Part shown: piece after piece, positions 51,532-58,497 of the stretch
Position numbering within the stretch: the stretch's first letter is position 1
How the letters are laid out: every line of letters starts with the position of its first letter
NCBI GenBank assembly: GCA_003647375.1
Contig: QMMS01000001.1
Span: 1 to 58,497 of the forward strand
Direction of reading: 5' to 3'
DNA length: 58,497 nucleotides
From: Deltaproteobacteria bacterium
Lineage (GTDB): Bacteria > Desulfobacterota > Desulfobacteria > Desulfobacterales > B30-G6
The notes under the pieces: generated by a model
What the model was told of the DNA's origin: nothing
The model's input: the letters and a program-made list of their open reading frames with translations, nothing else
Database searches by the model: none
Program-made: the position numbers and the translations under genes

Positions 51532-52860
51532 TTAGATATCCTTCTGTGCCAGAACAAGCTGGTCGCTCAGTTTCACAGGATATCGATATTTTTTGTGGAT
51601 TGATTTGAATTTGTCCGGCAATGCGCTGAAATTCGATTTGAAACAAGACTGAATATCCGTAAGGGCCGGGCTGGTATCCACCTGTTCTCCCTGGTTCATC
51701 ACAGCCGACAACAGCGGCGTTGCACCGTCAATGGTTTCATTTCTCAAGCCGATGATATCTTCGGTAAAATGTCCCCGGGCATCATATTTTCGAAACACCT
51801 GTTTTTCGCCGGCCAGCGTTTTTTTACCCGGACTCAGTTTCCTCACAAGCCTGTCATTCATTTTGACCAGCTTGTAAACAACATCCAAATAGGGCGCATC
51901 TGCGGAAGCACCCATTTTTGTACCAACTCCGAAGGCATCGATACGGGCGCCATTCGCCAGCAGTTCGTGAATCATAAACTCGTCAAACCCGCTGCTGGCA
52001 TAGATTTTGACATCGGAAAGTCCAGCCTTGTCGAAAATTTCCCTTACCCTTTGGCTCAGGTCGATCATGTCGCCACTATCAAGACGAACACCCTTGAGCG
52101 AGCGTCCTTGTTTTCTCATTTCCAGACCCACACGCACCGCTTTATAGGCGCCTTCGATGGTATCATACGTATCGATGAGGAAAACAGAATGTTCCGGAAA
52201 TATGGCTGCATAGGCGCGAAAGGCATCGATTTCACGTTCAAATGCCGATATATAGGAATGCGCCATGGTACCGGAAACAGGGATACCGTATCGTTGCCCG
52301 GCCAATAGATTGCTGGTCCCGGCAAACCCTGAGATATAGGCACTTCTGGCGACATTCAGACCGGCATCCTGGCCCTGTGTTCTTCTCAATGAGAAATCGA
52401 CCAGAGACCGTCCGCCGGCCGCATGTACGCACCGCGCCCCTTTGGATGCAAACAGGCTCTGGGAGCCGATGGTGTTGAGCAGAAAAGTTTCAACGATCTG
52501 TGCCTCGATTATGGGGGCTGTCACTTCAAGCACGGGCTCGTCCGGAAAAAAGATCGATCCCTCAGGCATGGCGAAAATGTTTCCGCTGAATCGTAATGTT
52601 TTCAGAAAGGACAGAAACTTATCCGAAAAAAGACCCGTATCCTTTAAGTAGGCAATCTCCCCGTCAGAAAATCCGAAACATGTCAGCTCATCCAAAACCG
52701 TTTCAAGCCCTGCCGCTACAAAAAAATTCCGGGCCACAGACTCCCGCACAAACAGGGAAAAGGTTGCATTCCCCTCCATGCTCTTTTGATAATAGGCGGC
52801 CGCCATGGTTAATTCATACAGGTCTGTAAAAAGCGGACCGATTCGATGGGTCGTTGTCAT
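51532..52860 (-). CDS. pncB: Nicotinate phosphoribosyltransferase
   Basis: 442 residues from ATG 52860; a frame-compatible start at 52947 would add 29 residues with no family likeness. Motifs: LFTDLYELTMAAAYYQ at 10, DFSLRRTQGQDAGLNVARSA near 155, GTMAHSYISAF with the conserved His201 (site of autophosphorylation in the family), and VRLDSGDMIDLS near 265. It converts nicotinate, PRPP and ATP to nicotinate mononucleotide in NAD salvage. It precedes the nicotinamidase-like gene on the same strand, giving a two-step route from nicotinamide. Confidence 0.94.
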   Translation of the reverse strand: MTTTHRIGPLFTDLYELTMAAAYYQKSMEGNATFSLFVRESVARNFFVAAGLETVLDELTCFGFSDGEIAYLKDTGLFSDKFLSFLKTLRFSGNIFAMPEGSIFFPDEPVLEVTAPIIEAQIVETFLLNTIGSQSLFASKGARCVHAAGGRSLVDFSLRRTQGQDAGLNVARSAYISGFAGTSNLLAGQRYGIPVSGTMAHSYISAFEREIDAFRAYAAIFPEHSVFLIDTYDTIEGAYKAVRVGLEMRKQGRSLKGVRLDSGDMIDLSQRVREIFDKAGLSDVKIYASSGFDEFMIHELLANGARIDAFGVGTKMGASADAPYLDVVYKLVKMNDRLVRKLSPGKKTLAGEKQVFRKYDARGHFTEDIIGLRNETIDGATPLLSAVMNQGEQVDTSPALTDIQSCFKSNFSALPDKFKSIHKKYRYPVKLSDQLVLAQKDI

Positions 52861-53058
52861 GCTTTCTGTTCCGATGTCATACGTTTTCTCCCAATTAGTT
52901 GGGTGACCCTTTATTTGGATCAACTCTTTTGGAGATGAGCATAGCATAATTATTCAGTAGAATTATTTCAAGTAAGGAATTGCAATTTGCTCAGGATCTC
53001 GCTAATATTTTTTCGGCCTTGCAGATAGGTCGCAAAATGAAAAGGCAGTGTAAAACGA

Positions 53059-54537
53059 ATGACCGAAAAGAGAAACAATCCGTTGGATAGAATGTTTGCC
53101 CCCAGGGGAATTGCCGTTTTTGGCGGGATTAGCAGACCGGGAGCATTCGGCAATCTCATCGCCTTGAGCCTGATCCGATATGGATATCCGGGAAAGCTTT
53201 ACCCCATCTCATCCAAAGGCGGCGAACTGAATGGCCACACCATTTACAAACACCTTGAGGAGGTGGATGGTCCTGTTGACCTGGCTTCCATATCGGTCCC
53301 CGCTAAATTTGTTCCCGATATTCTGAGATCCTGTTTGCGCCACGGTGTGACAGGTGCTCAAATTCATTCGTCCGGGTTTGCCGAGACCGGTTCACCTGCA
53401 GATATTGCCCTGCAGGAAGAGGTGGCAGCCATCGCCCGTGAGGGAATCCGGATAGTGGGACCCAACTGCTTTGGTATTCATTCACCCCGGGGCGGCATCA
53501 CCCTGTTGCCGGGGGCCGATTTCTCCAAAAAGCCCGGCTCGGTGGCCATGATCTCACAGAGCGGCGGTGTTGCCACTGATTTTGGGTATGAAGCCAGTTT
53601 TGCCGGTGTCCATCTAAGCAAAGTGGTATCTTTTGGTAATGGGTGTGACCTGGACGCCACCGCACTTCTCGACTATCTATCCATGGATCCTGAAACAGAT
53701 GTGATAGCCGCTTACCTGGAAGGTATTACGGATGGACAAAAATTCATCGAGACGGTCCACCGGGTAACGCAGCAAAAACCCATAGTGATCTGGAAAGGCG
53801 GCCTAACGCCACCGGGAAACCGCGCTACCCAAAGCCACACCGCTTCTCTGGCAGGTGATGCCAACATATGGGAGGGCGTTCTCAGGCAAGGCAATGCCAT
53901 CCCTGTCCAGGGTCTGGATGAGCTCATGGATGCACTCGTGGTGCTGAAATATCTTAAAAAGCCGGGACCCCGAATAGCCCTGGTGGGCGGCGGCGGCGCC
54001 ATCGGCGTATTCAGCTGCGATCTATCCCATCGATCTGACTTGACGATGGAGCACTTCAGTGCCGAAACACAAAAGCAGCTTCGACAATTTTATCCCACAC
54101 CGGGTAACAGCATGCAAAACCCCCTCGACACAGGATCGCCCGTGGTGCCTGCGGACGTCATCAAGAGATCCCTGGAAGTTATCCTGGATTCAGAACCCAT
54201 CGATATCCTCATCATGGTATTCCTCTTAAGACCCCTTGAAGTGGAAGTGCGAACGTTTATGGAAATGACCGGTATGCCGGCTGGACCGCCCGGGGCATAT
54301 CTGGAGGAAATCCTGCCGGTACTCGAACGGCTGAAAAAGAAATCCAACAAGGAAATTATTGCCGTTTTTGAAAACCGTGCCATGACCGTTGCGAATGTGG
54401 ATGTGGAAAAAACATCCCGTATCATGCGCAAAAAATATCAGTCCCGCGGTATTCCCGTATTTGCCAACGTCGAGAGAGCTTTGCGGGGTATCCGCCATGC
54501 GGTTGCGTATACATCCAAACGCCCCTTCAGTCGATAA
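53059..54537 (+). CDS. NDP-forming acyl-CoA synthetase, alpha subunit type (CoA-binding)
   Basis: 492 residues. CoA-binding domain at 8-130 (FAPRGIAVFGGISRPGAFGN), succinyl-CoA-synthetase-like domains beyond it with VGPNCFGIHSP near 133, VAMISQSGGVATDFGYEASF near 162, and the phospho-histidine His260 in QSHTASLAGD. It resembles the alpha part of ADP-forming acetyl/acyl-CoA synthetases, which make ATP from acyl-CoA. The beta part (ATP-grasp domain) is not fused and not encoded beside it, so the partner must be elsewhere or the protein does something else. Transcribed divergently from pncB. Confidence 0.9.
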   Translation: MTEKRNNPLDRMFAPRGIAVFGGISRPGAFGNLIALSLIRYGYPGKLYPISSKGGELNGHTIYKHLEEVDGPVDLASISVPAKFVPDILRSCLRHGVTGAQIHSSGFAETGSPADIALQEEVAAIAREGIRIVGPNCFGIHSPRGGITLLPGADFSKKPGSVAMISQSGGVATDFGYEASFAGVHLSKVVSFGNGCDLDATALLDYLSMDPETDVIAAYLEGITDGQKFIETVHRVTQQKPIVIWKGGLTPPGNRATQSHTASLAGDANIWEGVLRQGNAIPVQGLDELMDALVVLKYLKKPGPRIALVGGGGAIGVFSCDLSHRSDLTMEHFSAETQKQLRQFYPTPGNSMQNPLDTGSPVVPADVIKRSLEVILDSEPIDILIMVFLLRPLEVEVRTFMEMTGMPAGPPGAYLEEILPVLERLKKKSNKEIIAVFENRAMTVANVDVEKTSRIMRKKYQSRGIPVFANVERALRGIRHAVAYTSKRPFSR

Positions 54538-54574
54538 AACCCATCGGTCCAAACACCATGAAGCACGTTTTAGG

Positions 54575-54620
54575 TTGACAATGCGCTCCGTGTAAAATAC
54601 ATATAATAAACAAATTTGTT
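54575..54620 (+). promoter_or_regulatory. Promoter and candidate operator of the AbiE pair
   Basis: TTGACA at 54575-54580 is followed at 17 bp by TACATA and at 21 bp by TATAAT. A perfect 12-bp palindrome AACAAATTTGTT (54609-54620) follows. AbiEi antitoxins are known to repress their own promoters through inverted repeats, so this is a fitting operator. Confidence 0.5.
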
Positions 54621-54635
54621 AACTATGTGTATCTT

Positions 54636-55238
54636 ATGAAGGCACTCGAGTTAAATAAAATTCGCAGACTCTATTTTGGTTACGAAGACATTGCCAGGGT
54701 TAGGAACATCAGTCTGGCTTCGGCAAAGGTGACCGCAAGCCGGTATGCCCGGAAAGGCCTGCTGCTACGCTTTAAGAAAAACCTGTATGTTCTGCGCCAG
54801 GTGTGGGACAACGCAAGTCAGGAGGACAAGTTCCGACTGGCAAATCTTGGGCAGTCACCTTCCTATATTTCCCTTATGACCGCGTTAGACTATTACGAGG
54901 TAACAACTCAGATACAGAGGGATTTTTTCGAATCAATTGCTGTGAAAAGGACCAAGGAAATTCAGGTAGGCGGAAGTACTTTCCGTTATTCTAAAATTAA
55001 TGATGCATTGTTCTTCGGGTTCAGGAAGGAAAAAGGGGTTTTTATTGCAACGCCTGAGAAAGCCTTGCTGGATGCATTTTATTTAATGTCATACGGCCGC
55101 TACACATTGGACTTGTCCGCATTGGATGCCAACAAGCTTGACAGAGAAGCCATCAGGAACCTCAGCAGTAAATTTCCGTTGAAAACACAAACGATGTTAG
55201 AAAAGCATGGATATATTCAGACAGCACGAGATATTTGA
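54636..55238 (+). CDS. AbiEi-type antitoxin (type IV toxin-antitoxin system)
   Basis: 200 residues from ATG 54636; a GTG three codons upstream (54627) is less likely. The N-terminal 60 residues form a winged helix (YEDIARVRNISLASAKVTAS), and the rest resembles the AbiEi C-terminal domain (PSYISLMTALDYYEV, PEKALLDAFYLMSYG). It should counter the AbiEii-type nucleotidyltransferase encoded next and repress the operon. The toxin start lies 32 nt before this stop, in another frame, a typical coupled arrangement. Confidence 0.88.
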   Translation: MKALELNKIRRLYFGYEDIARVRNISLASAKVTASRYARKGLLLRFKKNLYVLRQVWDNASQEDKFRLANLGQSPSYISLMTALDYYEVTTQIQRDFFESIAVKRTKEIQVGGSTFRYSKINDALFFGFRKEKGVFIATPEKALLDAFYLMSYGRYTLDLSALDANKLDREAIRNLSSKFPLKTQTMLEKHGYIQTARDI

Positions 55239-55893
55239 AATAGAAGTTCTGGAAAGGATGAAGAGTGCGAAAATGCTCGATCCGCTCGTTTTCGGCGGTG
55301 GAACCATGCTGAGGCTTTGCCATGATCTGAATCGGTATTCTGTTGATCTTGATTTTTGGTTCCTGAAAAAAATATCTCAAGAGGACTATTTTAGCAAGCT
55401 TCGAAGACAGTTTGAAAAATATTATGAAATTACAGACGCCCAGATAAAGCACTACACGCTTTTATTCGAGTTACGTTCCAGAGAATATCCCAAACGTTTG
55501 AAAATTGAAATCAGAAGAACAGCCGAAGATTGCGACTTCCAGGAAATGATTTCTTATTCCAAGTTTGCTACGAAACAGGTTGTTTTAAGGGCGCATACCC
55601 TGAATCAGACAATGAAAAACAAAATTAAAGCATTACTGGACCGGGGTGAAATCAGGGATTGCTTTGATATCGAGTTTTTGCTGCGGAAAGGAACCGCGTT
55701 GCCGACCGATATCGTCGAAGCATCCAAGAGGATTTTAAAAATAATTGACGGATTCAAAGACCGGGATTTTAAAGTCACGCTGGGTTCGATTATAGAGGCT
55801 GAATTTCGGGCATATTACGTTACCCAACGATTCAACTTTTTAAAGGAGCGGTTATCTTCAGCGGTTTCTAATACCCAAATTGAACGGTTATAA
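55207..55893 (+). CDS. AbiEii/AbiGii-type nucleotidyltransferase toxin
   Basis: 228 residues. The nucleotidyltransferase core is FGGGTMLRLCHDLNRYSVDLDF at about 29-50: the GGGT loop, then Ser45 and the metal aspartates Asp47 and Asp49. Further family sequence is KIEIRR near 100 and ALLDRGEIRDCFDIEFLL near 141. Such toxins transfer nucleotides (probably to tRNA) and halt growth, giving phage abortive infection. It overlaps the antitoxin gene by 32 nt. Both genes are more AT-rich than their neighbours, in line with horizontal gain. Confidence 0.88.
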   Translation: MDIFRQHEIFEIEVLERMKSAKMLDPLVFGGGTMLRLCHDLNRYSVDLDFWFLKKISQEDYFSKLRRQFEKYYEITDAQIKHYTLLFELRSREYPKRLKIEIRRTAEDCDFQEMISYSKFATKQVVLRAHTLNQTMKNKIKALLDRGEIRDCFDIEFLLRKGTALPTDIVEASKRILKIIDGFKDRDFKVTLGSIIEAEFRAYYVTQRFNFLKERLSSAVSNTQIERL

Positions 55894-55910
55894 GCCTATC
55901 TTTGAAATTC

Positions 55911-57284
55911 ATGCATAGTAAAACCAACAGCTACAGGACGGTATTTTCCGTCAGTCTGCCCCTTGTTCTTTCCATGGCGGCAACCACTGTCATGGAATTT
56001 ACGGACCGGGTGTTTTTGGCCAATTATTCCATCGAAGCCATAGCGGCAGCACTGCCGGGTGGGATTACGGCATTTTTGTTTTCAACTTTTTTTGCGGGCG
56101 TCACCAGTTATCTCAATGTATTTATTGCCCAATACACGGGTGCTGGTTCTTTATCACGTATCGGCTCATGCGTATGGCAGGGAATTTATTTTTCCATGCT
56201 GGCCGCCGTTATCCTGATTGCGTTGTCATTTATGGCAGACCCGATCTTTCGGTTAGGTGGCCATCCACCGGAAATTCAGCGCTTAGAGAGCGTCTATTTC
56301 AGGATACTCTGTATGGGAGCCGGTATGAATGTGCTGGGCACCGGTCTGGCCTGCTTTTTTTCAGGCAGGGGTAAGACAAGTCCTGTGATGGTGATCAGCA
56401 TTATCGGAATGGCCTTCAATATTCCCCTGGATTATGCATTGATCAACGGGATATGGATATTTCCCGAGATGGGTATCCGTGGTGCAGGTATCGCCACGGT
56501 ATGCTCCTGGACACTCATCGCAGTGCTCTATTGTGTGCTTATTTTCAACCGTAAAAACAATCGCCTTTACGGCGTTTTATCCAATCGGGCCTTTGATGCG
56601 GAGCTGTCCTTGCGTATCATCAGAACCGGTGTTCCTGCCGCCTTGCAGTTTGCCATGGATGTGTTTGCCTTTACCTTTTTCATATTCATGGTCGGCAGGC
56701 TCGGTAAAGTGGAGCTTGCAGCCAGCAACATTGCCTTTTCCATAGAGTCCATTGCCTTCATGCCGGCATTCGGTTTCTCGATTGGGTTGTCCACCCTCGT
56801 AGGCCAGGCCCTGGGGCGCAATGATGTCGAAGATGCAATTCGATACACCAAGCAGACCATCTGTATCCTGTTGTCCTATATACTGCTGCTGGACCTGCTG
56901 TTCTTTTTGGCACCCCATTGGGTGATCAAACTTTTTGCGACGGCCGAGGGCACTGGTGCATCCTATCAGCAGACGATGGATCAGGGAATCGTCCTCATAC
57001 GGATTATGGCCATCTTCATCTCTTTTGATGCCTTATATTTTATCTTTACCGGTGTATTAAAAGGTGCCGGTGATACCCGCTTCATCATGTGGACCATCGG
57101 AATTGTCACCCTTGTCGTCATAATTTTACCCATCACCATCGGTGTCGGGTTCCTGGGATGGGGAATTTACGCCTGCTGGATTATCCTGACACTGTACGTG
57201 ATATCCTTGTGTTCCGTTTCCTTCCTTCGATATCGCCAGGGCAAGTGGAAAACAATCCGTGTTATCGAAGAAATTCCCGCATAG
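55911..57284 (+). CDS. MATE family efflux transporter
   Basis: 457 residues with 12 expected membrane helices in two halves. MATE features: VSLPLVLSMAATTVMEFTDR at the N-terminus, GMNVLGTGLACFFSGRGKT near 143, and GFSIGLSTLVGQALGRNDVE near 285. Exports drugs or metabolites in exchange for sodium or protons. Start taken as the ATG at 55911, 17 nt after the AbiEii stop. It may be read through from the abiE promoter. Confidence 0.93.
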   Translation: MHSKTNSYRTVFSVSLPLVLSMAATTVMEFTDRVFLANYSIEAIAAALPGGITAFLFSTFFAGVTSYLNVFIAQYTGAGSLSRIGSCVWQGIYFSMLAAVILIALSFMADPIFRLGGHPPEIQRLESVYFRILCMGAGMNVLGTGLACFFSGRGKTSPVMVISIIGMAFNIPLDYALINGIWIFPEMGIRGAGIATVCSWTLIAVLYCVLIFNRKNNRLYGVLSNRAFDAELSLRIIRTGVPAALQFAMDVFAFTFFIFMVGRLGKVELAASNIAFSIESIAFMPAFGFSIGLSTLVGQALGRNDVEDAIRYTKQTICILLSYILLLDLLFFLAPHWVIKLFATAEGTGASYQQTMDQGIVLIRIMAIFISFDALYFIFTGVLKGAGDTRFIMWTIGIVTLVVIILPITIGVGFLGWGIYACWIILTLYVISLCSVSFLRYRQGKWKTIRVIEEIPA

Positions 57285-57335
57285 TCAGGATATTTCATCA
57301 AACGCGGTGAGTAAAATAGATATTTATCCAATGGA

Positions 57336-57968
57336 TTAGAGTGCAAGCGCTAACTGATTTCCAAGGTTGATTGCCTTGGTCAAGGTTTCATCTTCATCCT
57401 GAACCTTACCTTTGTCAAAAATGCCAAATACGGCTAATTCACCGATGACGTCATATCCCAGCGCCTCGATAGGGAGTCGCATGGCTTCAAGGGTAAATCC
57501 CATATCCTTTTTATCCACCTGTTCACATACGGCTACTATAACAGCTTTGCGATTTTGATTCATGAGTCTACTCGACCATCCTCTTGGCCGGTTATTGTCA
57601 AATATGTAAAAACAGTAAAGCCGGTCAATAAATGCCTTCATCCATGCGGTGATATTGTAGTTATGCGTAGGACAAACAAGCACAATTCCCTGAGATTCAA
57701 TTACTTTCGGATACAGTAGATGCATTCCATCGTTAAGACCCGTACACGCCTGATGCTTTCGACATTTTTCACATCCAATACATGCCTGATATTGATAGTT
57801 GCACAACCTCACATTCTCGACAGGAACTTCATTCTGTCTTACACCTTTCAACACATGCTTCAGTAGTATGTCAGAGTTTCCACCTTTTCTTGGGCTTCCG
57901 CTTAATCCGAATACCCTTTTTTCAGGTGAATGAGCATTTTCAAAACGCGTATCTGGTTTTGTTTTCAT
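57336..57968 (-). CDS. Iron-sulfur flavoprotein-like (NADPH-dependent FMN reductase/flavodoxin family)
   Basis: 210 residues. FMN phosphate loop GSPRKGGNSD at 24-33 and the compact cysteine motif Cys63, Cys66, Cys69 and Cys75 (CX2CX2CX5C), typical of the archaeal/anaerobe iron-sulfur flavoprotein Isf, which holds a [4Fe-4S] cluster. LVCPTHNYNITAWMKAFIDR near 97 is the flavin-contact stretch. Such proteins pass electrons from ferredoxin, for example to oxygen or peroxide. Convergent with the MATE gene; a small membrane protein gene lies upstream on the same strand. Confidence 0.88.
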   Translation of the reverse strand: MKTKPDTRFENAHSPEKRVFGLSGSPRKGGNSDILLKHVLKGVRQNEVPVENVRLCNYQYQACIGCEKCRKHQACTGLNDGMHLLYPKVIESQGIVLVCPTHNYNITAWMKAFIDRLYCFYIFDNNRPRGWSSRLMNQNRKAVIVAVCEQVDKKDMGFTLEAMRLPIEALGYDVIGELAVFGIFDKGKVQDEDETLTKAINLGNQLALAL

Positions 57969-58035
57969 TTTGATTGACCCTCTCCTTCAATTTTTGATTG
58001 CATGTGACCATCGCAACATTCCCTTTTTAAAGGGA

Positions 58036-58218
58036 TCACTCCATCGCCTTTTTCATTTTCTTGACAGAGTTATCGACAATATCGACTGTGTCTTTCGCCT
58101 TTTGGATGGTTTCCATTTTGTCCGCACCATCAACACTGTCCGTCTTCAAGTTTTTGGCGACCAGAAGTACGGCAATGAGCATAGCCATAAGGGTAACGAT
58201 GATGAAAACGCCTCGCAT
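58036..58218 (-). CDS. Small single-helix membrane protein, hypothetical
   Basis: 60 residues. One membrane helix at residues 4-21 (VFIIVTLMAMLIAVLLVA), followed by a charged helical tail with several lysines. AAGGAG is 11 nt before the ATG. I recognise no family. It lies 67 nt upstream of the flavoprotein gene on the same strand and may be cotranscribed with it. Confidence 0.6.
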   Translation of the reverse strand: MRGVFIIVTLMAMLIAVLLVAKNLKTDSVDGADKMETIQKAKDTVDIVDNSVKKMKKAME

Positions 58219-58497
58219 AATATATTTTCTCCTTTTGCATTCCGGTTTTTCGAAATCTTGGGGACGCCCCTTAAATTATAAGTTTCTATGAATGGAAGCT
58301 CTGGGTTTATTCCAGCATGGAAAACCTGGTCCTCTGGGCCAGGTCAGAGATAATCGGCTTTGCCGGAGACATATAACCTGGAATGCTGGAATAGTGGAAT
58401 ATTGGATTGTGGTTTTCTGGTTTCAGGAGTCTGGTTTCAGGTTGCATGTCGCGGGTCGCGTCCAGCTTCTGTGGCTCTGATTTCTGACCTCTGGCAA
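58219..58497. other. Non-coding end of the window with short inverted repeats
   Basis: An inverted pair ATTCCAGCAT (58309-58318)/ATGCTGGAAT (58383-58392) and ACCTGG/CCAGGT inside it give a nested palindrome. The sequence after about 58380 consists of repeated words such as TGGAATA and CTGGTTTCAGG. No gene is seen. Confidence 0.5.

Overview
This 58.5 kb window looks like a chromosomal stretch of an anaerobic Desulfobacterota (deltaproteobacterial, sulfate-reducer-like) genome. That placement is inferred from gene content: an aldehyde:ferredoxin oxidoreductase, two MttB-superfamily methyltransferases (one with an in-frame UAG), a PrpR-type sigma-54 activator, an archaeal-type S-adenosylhomocysteine hydrolase, NDP-forming acyl-CoA synthetase, and palindromic intergenic repeats. 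No rRNA, tRNA, CRISPR array or intact insertion sequence was found.

Layout. (1) 1-9.4 kb: a minus-strand operon mttB(UAG)-prpD/mmgE-aminotransferase-AOR, a plus-strand sigma-54 activator, and a second plus-strand MttB homologue without UAG. Both methyltransferase units have excellent -24/-12 promoters, so the activator very probably controls both. (2) 9.4-10.5 kb: a nearly gene-free gap. (3) 10.5-22 kb: an M29-like aminopeptidase, a DUF917 protein, an Lrp/AsnC regulator, a small DUF6092-like protein, a nitroreductase, DUF1177, an AroM-family protein and a complete Dpp/Opp-type peptide ABC transporter. This looks like one peptide or modified amino-acid uptake and processing island. (4) 22.4-25.9 kb: pta-ackA (acetyl-CoA to acetate plus ATP). 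(5) 25.9-30 kb: a minus-strand cluster of ATP-synthase membrane-sector genes only (atpZ, atpI, a, a four-hairpin c, a one-hairpin c, b', b), with no F1 genes. (6) 30.3-38.3 kb: an NhaD-like antiporter, two tandem universal stress proteins, a 1153-residue histidine kinase with a Rossmann-like N-terminus and three near-identical PAS repeats, a response regulator, and a cytidylate-kinase-like protein. (7) 38.4-40.9 kb: metK-ahcY. (8) 41.3-43.8 kb: an Mla/MCE lipid-transport locus whose ATPase has lost its catalytic motifs. (9) 44-50.3 kb: nadK and a full LIV-type branched-chain amino-acid transporter. (10) 50.4-52.9 kb: NAD salvage (nicotinamidase-like hydrolase and nicotinate phosphoribosyltransferase). 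(11) 53-58.5 kb: an NDP-forming acyl-CoA synthetase alpha subunit, an AbiE toxin-antitoxin pair, a MATE exporter, an Isf-like iron-sulfur flavoprotein and a small membrane protein.

The most notable items are: a UAG codon exactly at the pyrrolysine site of MttB, with sigma-54 promoters on both sides of the activator; a stand-alone Fo cluster with a 324-residue fused c subunit in which only one of four hairpins keeps the ion-binding carboxylate, next to an 82-residue c with a two-carboxylate sodium-type site; a pseudo-ATPase in the Mla-like locus; and a 125-bp palindromic repeat present in two copies of equal length. All functions are inferred from reading the sequence; no database search was run.
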